From: Nostoc calcicola FACHB-3891
GTDB lineage: Bacteria > Cyanobacteriota > Cyanobacteriia > Cyanobacteriales > Nostocaceae
NCBI RefSeq assembly: GCF_014697355.1
Contig: NZ_JACJRQ010000030.1
Location: 1-64,000 of the forward strand
Direction: 5' to 3'
Length of the DNA: 64,000 nucleotides
Shown here: one piece after another, positions 45,706-57,200 of the stretch
Layout: every line of letters begins with the position of its first letter
Numbering within the stretch: position 1 is the stretch's first letter
Notes under the pieces: generated by a model
What the model saw: the letters and a program-made list of their open reading frames with translations, nothing else
What the model was told of the DNA's origin: nothing
Databases searched by the model: none
Program-made: the position numbers and the translations under genes

Positions 45706-48700
45706 CTACGCACAGTCAACGAGATGCGGTTGGAGTTTCCAAATTTGCTGCAAGGCAGCTTCTAGCTGAGTAACCCACTGTTGGGGTTGAAACAGGGGCA
45801 AGTGGTGGCGGTGTGCTTGCAATTGGTGGCGAATTGCTGCCAATTCCTGGCGGTAAGTGGCTAAATGCACCGCCTTTTGTTCATAAGCAACAACGGTGTC
45901 GCAAATGAGCAAATCTAAACCCGCCGCCGCACAAATGCTGGCTCCCATACGGGCAGCAAAGGCTTTACCAGGGCGGGTGATGATGGGAAGTCCTGCTGAA
46001 AGTGCATGAATGGCGGTGGCTCCAGCGTTGTAAACAAAGCTGTCCAGGAATAAATCTGCCAAGGGATAGGCCGCTAGGTATTTTGCCAAGGGCATATAAG
46101 GAGCGAACACCAAACGCCCTGGGGCGATGCCCTGTTTTTCGGCAATGTGGTGCAGGGTATCCCTCACCTCTGGGGTGGTTTGAATGAGCCACAACACTGA
46201 ATTTGGTACTTGCTGCAAAATCCGCATCCAGCAAGCAAAGACTTCCGGGTCAAATTTGTCGCTGCGATTAAAGCAGCAAAATACAAAGGCATCTTTTGGT
46301 AAGCCAAAGTCATCCCGACTGAGGGGTTGATGGGCAATGGCTAGGGGGGAAGCAACAAAGGCGTGGGGCAGCTCAATTATCTTTTCGCTGTAATGGGCAG
46401 CTAATTCTGGGGGAATTAACCAAGAATCTGCCAAAATGTATTGGATAAATTCTGCCGCCATTGTGCCGGGATAGCCCAGATATTGCACCTGAATTGGGGC
46501 TGGTTGGAGGGCGAGAATTTCTGCACGGCTAAAGGTGGTATAGCCTGCTAAGTCAATCAAAATGTGAATGCCATCGCTGTGGATGCGCTGGGCGGCAACT
46601 GCTGATGACATGGAGGAGAGATTGACAAAAACATCACACCCAGCCTGAATATTTTCCGTAAATTCATCATGAGCATCCACCAGACTATAGGCATAGATTT
46701 CAAAGGCAGAACGGTCATGATATTGAAATACCTGGTGAATTAACGTGCCTACGGCGTGTTGGCGGAAGTCTGCCGAGAGATAGCCTAAGCGCAGTTTGGG
46801 ATGGGGTGCTGGGGGCGGGATAAAGGCGCAGAGGTGTTTGTAAGGCTGGATGTTACGGATGATATGCTGTGACCAGTGGCGGGCAATGGCGGTATGGAAT
46901 TCCAAGGGTAGGGGGAAACTATGAATGTTCAGGGGCAGTAATGGCTGGGTCTTGCTATTTGCCAAATGTTGCTGGATGCGCTGTTGCAAAATTTCCAGCC
47001 GTTCCTCGTAGTGGTGCCAGTCGCACAAACTCAACCGCAGATGTTCGCGCTGATAAAAAATCTCGGTGGCTGCTGGGTTAAGTTCTAGGGCGCGGTTGTA
47101 GCTATTGAGAGCAGCTTTCCATTGTCCTTGGGCTTGCAAGACATAACCTAAGTTGCCATGTGCCAGGGTAAAATCTGGTTTGAGGGCAATAACTCGCTCA
47201 AAATAGTTCTGGGCTTTGGTGATGTCGCCCTGCATCATCCACAAACAGCCGAGATTGTGCCAAGCTTCTGCAAAATCGGGCTGGTGTTTGAGGGTATGAT
47301 GCCAACAGTTCATGGCTTTTTGGGTTTCCCCCAGTTGCCGGAATACATTCCCCAGTTCATAGTAAGAGGTGGCAGTTGGTTGCAGTCGTACTGCGTCTTG
47401 TAAGCACTCTGCCGCCCTTAGCCAGGATTGCTGATTGGCGTGTAATCTGCCTAAGTTGAGGTGTGCGACAGCAAAATCCGGTTGGAGTTGAATTGCTTGT
47501 TGATAAGCTGCGATCGCTTCCTCTGTTTTTCCCTGAATCTGCCAGATTGTTCCCAAGTTACAATGTGCTTGGGTAACCTTGGGATTGAGGAGGATGATTT
47601 GTTGGTAGGTGGCGACAGCCTCCTCTAGCCTGCCTAACCTCTGCAAGGCATTACCCAACTGGTTGTAAGCAGCAATATAACCCGATCGCCAGCGCAGGGC
47701 TTCTTGGAAACATCCAATAGCTGCGAGAAAATCCCCCTGTTCTACTAATTGCTTACCCTTGTGAAAGTGTGAATGGGCGACATCGGCAATCAAACTCGCT
47801 TGTGATTGGTTTTGTGGCTGTAAATGAAACTTTCCCGTTGCTTCATGGAAAATTAGCCGCAAAGACTCAGCCAATCCCCGCCTTTGCAGTGCTTGGTTAA
47901 TGGCACGCTCGCAATGTTGTTGTTGAATCAAGGATTGTTGCTGGCAAAGACCTTGGGGATTGAGGCGATAAAAGTAAAGCGATCGCTCTAAATGATAAAT
48001 TTGAGTAATTTCTGAAACCCGCAGGCACAAATCATAATCTTCTGCGGGTGCAAATTCTGGATTAATCCCTCCAACAGCAGCAAACACCGATTGCCGCAAC
48101 AAACGAAAGTGGAAGGTCATAAAATCTAGCAACAAACCCATTGAACTGTAGGGAATCTGGCAACGGTGGCCGAGTCCGTGTGTCTCACCTTGGGTATCTA
48201 TATTTAGATGGTTGGTGTAAACCATGCCGTAATCCGGGTGGCTGTCGAGAAACTCCACCGTTTCTTGTAGTGCCGTTGCTGCCAAGCAGTCATCCGCATC
48301 AAGCCAGCCAATGTAATCTCCTCGTGTCAGCTTATGGGCTTGAATCAAAGCTTCTCCCCGCCCCAAGCGATTGCCTGCATAGAAGCGAATCCGCACATCT
48401 CGCTGAGCATAATCTTGAGCAATGGCAATTGAATTATCAGTGGAGCCGTCATCCCATACAATTAATTCCCAATCCCTGAAGCTTTGCGCCAACACCGAAT
48501 CTAAAGCCTGTGCCAAATAAGCCTCAGTGTTGTAAACTGTCGTCACCAAAGACACCTTAGGGCTAGTGGTCTGGCAAGTCAACAATGCTTGGTGAGGGCT
48601 GGGCAAAGGGGAAAGGGAAAAGGGTAAGGGATTTAAAACCTTTTCCCCTTCCCCCTTACCCCTTACCCCGCCAATTAAAACCTTTCCCCCTTCCCCTTTA

Positions 48701-50391
48701 CCCTTTTCCCCACCAAGTTCACTTGGCGAACCACTAGTGGCTGGCGGTAAAACTAGAACTTTGTGCCATTGCTGTTTCCCGTCCTTGGTGGTTTGCGGTA
48801 GCTGCCAACTTAGTTTTTTTAACAAAGGTGTCAGGGCGATTTCCGTTAACTCTGTCGGCTGGTAAATTACCCTTACCTGATGACAACCTTCCGCCACCAA
48901 AGCTTTTTCTAAATACTGCATCAGCTTGGTAGCAATCCCTTGCTGCCGATATTCTGGGACGACAAACAGCGATATCACTTCCGCCGTTTGCTCAGGCAAC
49001 ATTTCTGCAATGGCAAACGCCACCATTTCCACCGCTACCGATGCCGAAATACCCACCAATTCCCCCCGTTGTGGCTGAGTTTGCCAACGTTGCTGCAAAC
49101 TGGGAAAGGTAAAGGCATCATAATCAGCTAGAGTGCTGGCAGTGAGGTGATAGACGCGCTGGTATTTTGGGGGTTGGGAGACGCGATTCATCGCGTCTGT
49201 ACAAGTGTCTTCCCACAGTTGGCGGGGCAATCCGGCGACGGGAGCCATACCGCCAAGGCTGGGGCGCTTTGCTGTGGGTTTGGTGGTGACGATGCCACCA
49301 GAACCGGGGAAGGTTACTAGGCGTTCGATTTCCTCTGACTGGAAGCCCAAAGCCTGGGGTTGACGCACCCCTGGTAGCACTACCACATCAAATAGTTCTT
49401 CCACTACCCCATCTAGTTGTAGCCAATGCACTGTTTCCCCAGTGTTGATGTCGATCGCCATCAGCCCACACTGGGAAGTCTTACCCAGATTAGTCAGCCT
49501 TTCTTCTAGAAGTAGTCCGCTAAATGTCGGCGATCGCAATTTTGACAAGCCCACAATGGCGAAGTTTTCCCAAAATGCCAGCCCCCGCACAAACCCAGGA
49601 CAAAAGGCGATGGGCACAAATTGACTACCATCCAAGTAGCCAAAGTCCCCTGTCCCCGCATTCAACACCCACAGCTTGCCTTGATACCAGCGCGGCGAGT
49701 GGGGCATAGATAAACCAGTGGCGATGATGTCATTGCTTTGCACATCAATTACTACACCTCCACCTACTTTGTGATTGCGCCAGCCTGCGGCAGTGTCGGT
49801 GGTGCTACAGGCGGTGACATATCTTGGTTTGCCGTCGCGTAACGCTAACCCATTGAGGTGACAACGGTCTTCGGCGGCTAACTTAGAAATAAAGCTTGGT
49901 TGCCACAGGGGGATAAAACTATAGTCGTTGCTGATGGTAGCAAGGCAGCTAAAATCAGTATTGACAAATACGATGTTTTCTGAATCATCCATAACTACAT
50001 CGTGGACATTTAAATCGCCCGTGGTATATGCTGTGCGAGGGATGTAAAGGCGATCTCTAGCGACAAGCCGCTTCGCGTCTACGCTTTGCTGATGTTTTTC
50101 TTCAGTTGCGAGTGAATTTTCAAAGCGCCAAATTTGATAACGCGTGCTAACATATATACTGTTGTTGACTGCATACATGCCCATCGGTTTATCAAACAAG
50201 CGATCGTGAGCCGCTATCCTACCTTGCTGATTGCAGCCGATAAAAAACAGCCGATTACTTTGATAAGTAGTAAAAGCGAGGCTAATACCCTGAGTTTGCA
50301 GCCAGCCCGCTAGCTGTGGCGAACAATTGATTTCTAGTTTGGGAATGTTGGACGAAGAAATGCCGTCACTCAGAGGCAGACTATTTTCCAT
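45706..50391 (-). CDS. multidomain glycosyltransferase: TIGR03032-like, GNAT, GT2, TPR and GT41 (SPINDLY), 1561 aa
   Basis: Five parts are visible. Residues about 15-365 match TIGR03032-type proteins (RDGKPRYVTACSTTDTAAGW, MPHSPRWYQGKLWVLNAGTG). About 410-540 is a GNAT acetyltransferase (VVPEYRQQGIATKLMQYLE). About 612-850 is a GT2 enzyme (VSLVTTVYNTEAYLAQALDS, DDGSTDNS, LDADD). About 870-1110 are TPR repeats. About 1150-1561 is a GT41/O-GlcNAc-transferase-like domain (SADFRQHAVGTLIH, PIQVQYLGYPGT, FCCFNRSDKFDPEVF, YNAGATAIHAL). It probably glycosylates protein Ser/Thr in the cytoplasm. The RTX gene begins 38 bases downstream. Residues 553-600 are a repeat-derived linker. A paralogue lacking GT2 is at 54213. 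Confidence 0.88.
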   Translation of the reverse strand: MENSLPLSDGISSSNIPKLEINCSPQLAGWLQTQGISLAFTTYQSNRLFFIGCNQQGRIAAHDRLFDKPMGMYAVNNSIYVSTRYQIWRFENSLATEEKHQQSVDAKRLVARDRLYIPRTAYTTGDLNVHDVVMDDSENIVFVNTDFSCLATISNDYSFIPLWQPSFISKLAAEDRCHLNGLALRDGKPRYVTACSTTDTAAGWRNHKVGGGVVIDVQSNDIIATGLSMPHSPRWYQGKLWVLNAGTGDFGYLDGSQFVPIAFCPGFVRGLAFWENFAIVGLSKLRSPTFSGLLLEERLTNLGKTSQCGLMAIDINTGETVHWLQLDGVVEELFDVVVLPGVRQPQALGFQSEEIERLVTFPGSGGIVTTKPTAKRPSLGGMAPVAGLPRQLWEDTCTDAMNRVSQPPKYQRVYHLTASTLADYDAFTFPSLQQRWQTQPQRGELVGISASVAVEMVAFAIAEMLPEQTAEVISLFVVPEYRQQGIATKLMQYLEKALVAEGCHQVRVIYQPTELTEIALTPLLKKLSWQLPQTTKDGKQQWHKVLVLPPATSGSPSELGGEKGKGEGGKVLIGGVRGKGEGEKVLNPLPFSLSPLPSPHQALLTCQTTSPKVSLVTTVYNTEAYLAQALDSVLAQSFRDWELIVWDDGSTDNSIAIAQDYAQRDVRIRFYAGNRLGRGEALIQAHKLTRGDYIGWLDADDCLAATALQETVEFLDSHPDYGMVYTNHLNIDTQGETHGLGHRCQIPYSSMGLLLDFMTFHFRLLRQSVFAAVGGINPEFAPAEDYDLCLRVSEITQIYHLERSLYFYRLNPQGLCQQQSLIQQQHCERAINQALQRRGLAESLRLIFHEATGKFHLQPQNQSQASLIADVAHSHFHKGKQLVEQGDFLAAIGCFQEALRWRSGYIAAYNQLGNALQRLGRLEEAVATYQQIILLNPKVTQAHCNLGTIWQIQGKTEEAIAAYQQAIQLQPDFAVAHLNLGRLHANQQSWLRAAECLQDAVRLQPTATSYYELGNVFRQLGETQKAMNCWHHTLKHQPDFAEAWHNLGCLWMMQGDITKAQNYFERVIALKPDFTLAHGNLGYVLQAQGQWKAALNSYNRALELNPAATEIFYQREHLRLSLCDWHHYEERLEILQQRIQQHLANSKTQPLLPLNIHSFPLPLEFHTAIARHWSQHIIRNIQPYKHLCAFIPPPAPHPKLRLGYLSADFRQHAVGTLIHQVFQYHDRSAFEIYAYSLVDAHDEFTENIQAGCDVFVNLSSMSSAVAAQRIHSDGIHILIDLAGYTTFSRAEILALQPAPIQVQYLGYPGTMAAEFIQYILADSWLIPPELAAHYSEKIIELPHAFVASPLAIAHQPLSRDDFGLPKDAFVFCCFNRSDKFDPEVFACWMRILQQVPNSVLWLIQTTPEVRDTLHHIAEKQGIAPGRLVFAPYMPLAKYLAAYPLADLFLDSFVYNAGATAIHALSAGLPIITRPGKAFAARMGASICAAAGLDLLICDTVVAYEQKAVHLATYRQELAAIRHQLQAHRHHLPLFQPQQWVTQLEAALQQIWKLQPHLVDCA

Positions 50392-50539
50392 ACAATGTTT
50401 AATTCAGTACTAAATCAATCCTCAAAGATAGAGCGATCGCAAAGGGTTGCTGTTTGTAGCAATTGCACTTGTTGTTATCCTCACATCGCCTTCACTCGAT
50501 CGCACTTTGGGGAAACTGCAAAATGCGATCGCTTTTCAC

Positions 50540-53500
50540 CTAAATAATTGCCAAATTAGTTAACTTACCGCTAAACCCAGTAATCTCAATAATTGCATCG
50601 TTGTTTTCTTGGAAGCCGACAGTGTTATTATTCAGTGCCAAGAAAGTGCGGCTACCAAAGCTAAAGCTAGCAGCGCCGTTTGCAGCAAAGTTGCTATTTG
50701 TCAACAATGCCCCCAAACCAGCACCAGAAAGACTAGTCACTGCCCCCAATTCCCTGAGATTAGCCGCGCTGACACTATTGGGGCCGTTAATGCGATCGGT
50801 GCCAATTTGCAAGTCCGTAATCCGGTCAAAATTACTGAGTGGCGAATCAGTCAAAGCAAAGCGGAAAGTATCAGTGCCTGAACCACCAACCAAGATATCA
50901 GCACCCGCACCGCCTACTAGCAGGTCATCACCATTGCCACCGATGAGAATATCATTGCCTAGACCGCCATTGAGGGTATCATTGCCATTGCCACCATCAA
51001 GCAAGTCAGGGCCATTATTGCCTATGAGGCTGTCTTGTCCATTACCACCGAGTTGGCTAGAACCAATGAGTAGGTTAACATTACCTGTAGTTGTGCTGCC
51101 ATTATTATCAGTTAAAGTGTATTGAAAACTACCCGTACCACTATTGGTGGGCAAAAAGACGATGTAATCATCAGCCGAATTGCCAGGGGTGAAATTATTG
51201 AATAAAACTGCGCCACCGCCAACAACGTTGCTAATGCCAGTAATCTTCAAGTTATCCCCAGTATCAACATCGCTATCGTTGGCAAGTAAGGTACTGACAG
51301 CAATGGTGGTAGGGATGTATTGGGTAGCCAATAAGGAGTCTGTGCCTGCAACTGGGTTGTCGTTGACACCGTTGATGGTTACAGTGATATTTTGACTGGC
51401 AGTACCATCAACAGATTGCACAGTGAAGGTTTCAGTTTTAGTTGCCCCTGCACCCAGAGATTGCACTGCACTGTTAACAACGGTGTAATTCCAACTTCCA
51501 GTTTCGGTGATGCTGAGACTACCCAAGTTGCCAGTAGCGGAGGTGACGCTGGTGTTAAATTTGTTCTCTCCAGTATCCACATCAGCAACAGTTAATGCGC
51601 CTGTGGCAGTTAAATTGGGTGTGCTAGCATCTTCGGTGACTGTGCCTGTGGCTGTACCTGTGATGGTAGCGGCATCATTCACCCCGGTAATGGTGATGAC
51701 GATATCTTTGGCAGTACTATCAACAGATTGCACAGTGAAGGTTTCAGTTTTAGTTGCACCAGCACCCAGAGATTGCACTGCACTGTTAGCAACGGTGTAA
51801 TTCCAACTTCCAGTGTCGGTGATGCTGAGACTCCCCAAGTTGCCACTAGCGGAGGTGACACTGGTGTTAAATTTGTTCTCTCCAGTATCCACATCAGCAA
51901 CAGTTAATGTGCCTGTGGCAGTTAAATTGGGTGTGCTAGCATCTTCGGTGACTGTGCCTGTGGCTGTACCTGTGATGGTAGCTGCATCATTCACCCCGGT
52001 AATGGTGATGGTGGCAGTGGCGCTGGCAGTGCCACCGTTGCCATCGCTGATGGTGTAGGTGAAGGATGCGGTGGCGGTGGCTCCTTGGGCTAAGTAATCG
52101 TAGCCATCTGTCAGGGCAGCAGTGCCGTTGGTGGGGTCAAAGGTGAAAGTGCCATTGGCATTCACCGTGAGTTTACCGTTGCCCAAGTTAATTTGAGTAC
52201 CAACATTGGCAGCATTGCCATTGACCTGAGTGACTGTCAGGGTGTTGTTATCGGGGTCGCTGTCGGGGGTGGTGGGGTTAGCAGCAAGGACATTGCCGTT
52301 GAGGGGGGTGTTTTCGTTGGTGCTAAATGCATCATTGACGGCAGTGGGGGGGGTGTTGGGGACGTTCTCGAAGAACAATGTATCGCCGTCAAGATTGCCC
52401 ACAAAAGCATCGAGGTCGCCATCGCCATCGATATCGGCAAAGGTGGGGGTGGCATAAGGCCCCACATCAGTCAGACCGAAGGGGTTGGTGCCGGAGGCGG
52501 CAAACTGGGGATTGGTGGCAGTGCCTGTGTTGCGGTAGAACAATGTATTGCCGTTCTGATTGCCCACAAAAGCATCGAGGTCGCCATCGCTATCGATATC
52601 GGCAAAGGTGGGCTTGGCTAAATACCCCACATCAGTCAGACCGAAGGGGTTGGTGCCGGAGGCGGTAAACTGGGGATTGGTGGCAGTGCCTGTGTTGCGG
52701 TAGAACAATGTATTGCCGTCCTGATTGCCCACAAAAGCATCGAGGTCGCCATCGCCATCGATATCGGCTAAGGTGGGGGTGGCATAAAACTCCACATTAG
52801 TCAGACCGAAGGGGTTGGTGGTGGAGGCGGCAAACTGGGGATTGGTGGCAGTGCCTGTGTTGCGGTAGAACAATGTATTGCCGTCATCATTGCCCACAAA
52901 AGCATCGAGGTCGCCATCGCCATCGATATCGGCTAAGGTGGGGATGGCATTAAACCCCACATCAGTGAGACCGAAGGGGTTGGTGCCGGGGGCGGCAAAC
53001 TGGGGATTGGTGGCAGTGCCTGTGTTGCGGTAGAACAATGTATTGCCGTATCTATTGCCCACAAAAGCATCGAGGTCGCCATCGCCATCGATATCGGCAA
53101 AGGTGGGTGCGGCAGAAAACCCCACATTATTCAGACCGAAGGGGTTGGTGCTGGGGGGACGGAATTTGGCAGGCGGGGGAGCAGCAGGCTGGTTTTGGAA
53201 TAACACCGTATTGCCGTAACGTTCGCCGACAAAAGCATCCAGGTCGCCATCGCCATCGATATCGGCTAAGGTGGGTGAGGCATAATTCCCCACATCAGTG
53301 AGACCGAAGGGGTTGGTGCTGGGGGCGGCAAACTGGGGATTGGTGGCACTACCCGTATTGCGGTAGAACAATGTATTGCCGAAACGCTCGCCGACAAAAG
53401 CATCCAGGTCGCCATCGCCATCGATATCGGCTAAGGTGGGTTTGGCATAATTCCCCACATCAGTGAGACCGAAGGGGTTGGTGCTGGAGGCGGCAAACTG

Positions 53501-54007
53501 GGGATTGGTGGCACTACCCGTATTCCGGTAGAACAATGTATTGCCGTCAAAATTGCCCACAAAAGCATCCAGGTCGCCATCACCATCGATATCGGCAAAG
53601 GTGGGTGCGGCAGAATACCCCACATCAGTGATACCGAAGGGGTTGGTGCTGAGAGCGGCAAACTGGGGATTGGTGGCACTACCCGTATTGCGGTAGAACA
53701 ATGTATTGCCCTGACCATCGCCCACAAATACATCGAGGTCGCCATCGCCATCGATATCGGCAAAGGTGGGTGAGGCAGAAAACCCCACATTATTCAGACC
53801 GAAGGGGTTGGTACTGGGGGCGGCAAACTGGGGATTGGTGGCACTACCCGTATTGCGGTAGAACAATGTATTGCCGAAAGCCTCGCTCACAAAAGCATCG
53901 AGGTCGCCATCGCCATCGATATCGGCTAAGGTGGGTGCGGCATAATTCCCCACATCAGTGAGACCGAAGGGGTTGGTAATAATGTTTAAAAATCTTGGGT
54001 CAGTCAT
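50540..54007 (-). CDS. FG-GAP/VCBS/RTX surface protein with bluetail end, second copy, 1155 aa
   Basis: Ten 55-residue FG-GAP-like repeats (about 1-560) are split into two blocks of five by the irregular [18 protein letters not shown] cadherin-like unit (about 565-680), two VCBS repeats (about 680-880) and another cadherin-like unit follow. RTX repeats come next (about 1005-1060; [20 protein letters not shown]), then the bluetail domain ([35 protein letters not shown]). It differs from the 1320-aa copy in repeat numbers. Type I secretion and surface display are inferred. Its upstream neighbour is the second glycosyltransferase, 205 bases away. Confidence 0.85.
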   Translation of the reverse strand: MTDPRFLNIITNPFGLTDVGNYAAPTLADIDGDGDLDAFVSEAFGNTLFYRNTGSATNPQFAAPSTNPFGLNNVGFSASPTFADIDGDGDLDVFVGDGQGNTLFYRNTGSATNPQFAALSTNPFGITDVGYSAAPTFADIDGDGDLDAFVGNFDGNTLFYRNTGSATNPQFAASSTNPFGLTDVGNYAKPTLADIDGDGDLDAFVGERFGNTLFYRNTGSATNPQFAAPSTNPFGLTDVGNYASPTLADIDGDGDLDAFVGERYGNTVLFQNQPAAPPPAKFRPPSTNPFGLNNVGFSAAPTFADIDGDGDLDAFVGNRYGNTLFYRNTGTATNPQFAAPGTNPFGLTDVGFNAIPTLADIDGDGDLDAFVGNDDGNTLFYRNTGTATNPQFAASTTNPFGLTNVEFYATPTLADIDGDGDLDAFVGNQDGNTLFYRNTGTATNPQFTASGTNPFGLTDVGYLAKPTFADIDSDGDLDAFVGNQNGNTLFYRNTGTATNPQFAASGTNPFGLTDVGPYATPTFADIDGDGDLDAFVGNLDGDTLFFENVPNTPPTAVNDAFSTNENTPLNGNVLAANPTTPDSDPDNNTLTVTQVNGNAANVGTQINLGNGKLTVNANGTFTFDPTNGTAALTDGYDYLAQGATATASFTYTISDGNGGTASATATITITGVNDAATITGTATGTVTEDASTPNLTATGTLTVADVDTGENKFNTSVTSASGNLGSLSITDTGSWNYTVANSAVQSLGAGATKTETFTVQSVDSTAKDIVITITGVNDAATITGTATGTVTEDASTPNLTATGALTVADVDTGENKFNTSVTSATGNLGSLSITETGSWNYTVVNSAVQSLGAGATKTETFTVQSVDGTASQNITVTINGVNDNPVAGTDSLLATQYIPTTIAVSTLLANDSDVDTGDNLKITGISNVVGGGAVLFNNFTPGNSADDYIVFLPTNSGTGSFQYTLTDNNGSTTTGNVNLLIGSSQLGGNGQDSLIGNNGPDLLDGGNGNDTLNGGLGNDILIGGNGDDLLVGGAGADILVGGSGTDTFRFALTDSPLSNFDRITDLQIGTDRINGPNSVSAANLRELGAVTSLSGAGLGALLTNSNFAANGAASFSFGSRTFLALNNNTVGFQENNDAIIEITGFSGKLTNLAII
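52380..54000. repeat. 165-base tandem repeats coding FG-GAP units (ten copies)
   Basis: Blocks such as GAGGTCGCCATCGCCATCGA and CCGAAGGGGTTGGTG recur exactly 165 bases apart (for example CCGAAGG at 52476, 52641 and 52806). DNA-level similarity is high, so copy number is likely to vary between strains. Confidence 0.85.
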
Positions 54008-54009
54008 TT

Positions 54010-54212
54010 TGGTTTACTCTGTGTTTAAGTTAATTGGGTTTCGACTTCGCTCAACCCACGGGCATGGGGCACTTGTACTGAGCGAAGTCGTTGGCGCAGC
54101 CTCTCGCAGAGAAGTATTGGGCATGGGGCATGGGGGGATGAGGGGGATTTTATATTTGCTTTCACATCTTCTCTATCTCCCCATCTCCCCATCTCCCCAT
54201 CTCCCCACCTCC
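54010..54212. repeat. repeats between the glycosyltransferase and RTX genes
   Basis: GACTTCGCTCAACCCACGGGC / GAGCGAAGTCGTTGGCGCAG (54040-54110) form inverted and direct repeat fragments, followed by GGGCATG units and CCCCATCT heptamers. The paralogous gene pair (45667/45706) lacks this insertion, having only 38 bases here. Confidence 0.6.
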
Positions 54213-57200
54213 CTATCTCTGCTCCCAAACTTGCCGCAAGGCAGTTTCCAGATGGGTAATCCACTGCTGGGGCCCAAACAGAGGCAAGTGGTCGCGGTGG
54301 AGTTGCAAACCCTGGCGAATTGTTGCCAATTCGTCGGGGTGGGTGGCTAGATGCACCGCTTTTTGTTCATAAGCAACGAGAGTGTCGCAAATGAGCAAAT
54401 CTAAACCCGCCGCCCCACAAATGCTGGCTCCCATACGGGCAGCAAAGGCTTTACCAGGGCGGGTGATGATGGGAAGTCCTGCCAAAAGTGCATGAATTGC
54501 GGTGGCTCCGGCGTTATAAACGAAGGTGTCCAGGAATAAATCCGCTAACCGATAAGCCGCTAGGTATTGTGCTAGGGGCATCCGGGGGGTAAACACCAAA
54601 CGTGCCGGGGCAATGCCTTGTTGTTGGGCAATGTGGCGCAGGTTATCGCTCACTGAAGAAGAGGAATTGGGGCAGGGGGCAGGGAGAAAAGGAGAGAATT
54701 CTCCCCCCTGCTCCCTACTCCCTGCTCCCCTGCCTCTTTTGACCTCAGGGGTGGTTTCAATGAGCCACAACACGGCATTGGGTACTTGCTGTAAAATCCG
54801 CATCCAGCAGGCAAAAACTTCCGGGTCAAATTTGTCGCTGCGATTAAAGCAGCAAAATACAAAGGCATCTTTTGGTAAGCCAAAGTCACGCCGATTCAGG
54901 GGTGGCTCGGCAATGGCTAGGGGCGAGGCCACAAAGGCATGGGGCAGTTCAATTACCTTTTCGCTGTAATGGGGGGCTAATTCGGCGGGAATTAACCTTG
55001 AATCTGCCAAAATGTATTGGATAAATTCTGCTGCCATTGTGCCGGGATACCCCAGATACTGCACCTGAATCGGCGCTGGTTGCAGTGCGAGAATTTCGGG
55101 ACGGCTAAAGGTGGTATACCCTGCTAAGTCAATCAAGATGTGGATGCCATCAGCATGGATGCGCTGGGCGGCTACTGCTGATGACATTTGAGCTAAACTG
55201 ACAAAAACATCACATTCATTGCGGATATTATCAGTAATTTCATCATGGATATCCACCAAACTATAGCCATAAATTTCAAAGGCAGAACGGTCATGGTATT
55301 GGAATAGGCTATGAATCAGCGTGCCGATCGCATGTTCGCGAAAATCTCCTGAGAGATAGCCAAGGCGCAGTTTGGGGGCTGGTGCGGGCGGCGGGGTAAA
55401 GGTGCAGAGGTGTTTGTATGGCTGGATGTTACGAATTACACGCTGCCCCCAGTGGCGGGCAACGGCGCTGTGCAACTCTAGGGGTACAGGGAAACTATGA
55501 ATAGAAAGGGGCAGCAAGGCTTGGGCATTTTCATCTTGTAGATGCTGCTGAATGCGCTGTTGCAAGGTTTGTAGCCTTGGCTCGTAGTCTTGCCAGTCGC
55601 ACAGGCTTAACCGCAGATGCTCGCGCTGGTAGAAGATATCGGTGGCATTTGGGTTGAGTTCTAGGGCGCGGTTGTAGCTGGCTAGGGCGGCTGTTAATTG
55701 TCCCTGTGCTTCTAATGCTTGACCTAAGTTGCCATGCACTGGGGGAAAATCTGGTTGTCGGGTGAGAACTTGCTCAAAACATTCCTCGGCTTTGCTCATG
55801 TCGCCCTGTGTCATCCACAAACAGCCGAGATTGTGCCAAGCTTCCACAAAATCTGGCTGGTGTTTCAGGGCATGATGCAAACAAGCGATCGCTTTTTGGG
55901 TTTCCCCTAACTGCCGGAAGACGTTGCTCAGGTCATTGTATGCGGCAACTGTGTCTGGTTGTAGCTGAATTGCTTGCTGTAAACACTGTGCTGCCTCTAG
56001 CCAAGATTGCTGATTGCTGTACAATCTGCCTAAGTTGAGGTGTGGGAGGGCAAAATCGGGTTTGAGTTGAATTGCTCGTTGATAAGCCGCGATCGCTTCT
56101 TCTGTTTTCCCCTGCATCTGCCAAATTGCCCCCAAATTGCAGTGTGCTTGGGCAACGTTGGGATTGATCAAGAGTAGTTTTTGATAGGCGGCGATCGCTT
56201 GTTCCATCTGCCCCAACCCCTGCAAAGCATTACCCAACTGGTTGTAAGCGGCAATGTAATCTGGTTGCACGCGAATCGCTTCCCTAAAGCTGGCGATCGC
56301 CCTTTGTAAGTCCCCCTGCTGCACCGACTGTTTCCCCTGCTCAAATAAGGAACGGGCGGATATCGTCAGGAATTTGTGCGTTGCCTTTGGCGGGCGCAGC
56401 CATCGCTTTGAGCCATCTGCCCCAAAAGTCGGCATTTGCCAAGTTAGTTTGGCTAATAAGGGTTCGAGGGCGATCGCAGTTAACGCTGTCGGCTGGTAAA
56501 CTACGCTGATTTGATGACAGCCTTCAGCCACCAAAGCCTTTTCTAAATACTGCAACAGCTTGGTAGCAATGCCCTGTTGCCGATATCCTGGGGCGACAAA
56601 CAGCGATATCAATTCTGCCGTTTGTTCTGGTAACATTTCGGCAATGGCAAATGCCACCATTTCCCCCGCTACGGATGCCGAGATGCCCACCAATTCACCT
56701 CGTTGGGGCATCTTTTGCCACCTTTGCTGCAAACTGGGAAAAGTAAAGGCATCGTAATCGGCTAGGCTACTGGGTGTGAGGTGATAGACGCGCTGGTATT
56801 TTGGGGCATTGGGCATTAGGCATTGGGCATCGGGGAATTCTTCGGTGTTTGAGCCTTCCCAGATTTGGCGGGGCAATCCGGGGATGGGAGCCATGCCGCC
56901 GACACTGGGGCGTTTTGCCGTGGGTTTGGTGGTGACGATACCACCAGAACCGGGGAAGGTTACTAGGCGTTCAATTTCCTCTGACTGGAAGCCCAAAGCC
57001 TGGGGTTGACGCACCCCTGGTAGCACTACTACATCAAATAGTTCTTCCACTAACCCATCTAGATGTAGCCAATGCACTGTTTCCCCAGTGTTGATGTCAA
57101 TTACCATCAGCCCACACTGGGAAGTCTTGCCCAGATTAGTCAGCCTTTCTTCTAGAAGTAGTCCGGTGAAAGTAGGCGATCGCAATTTCGACAAGCCCAC

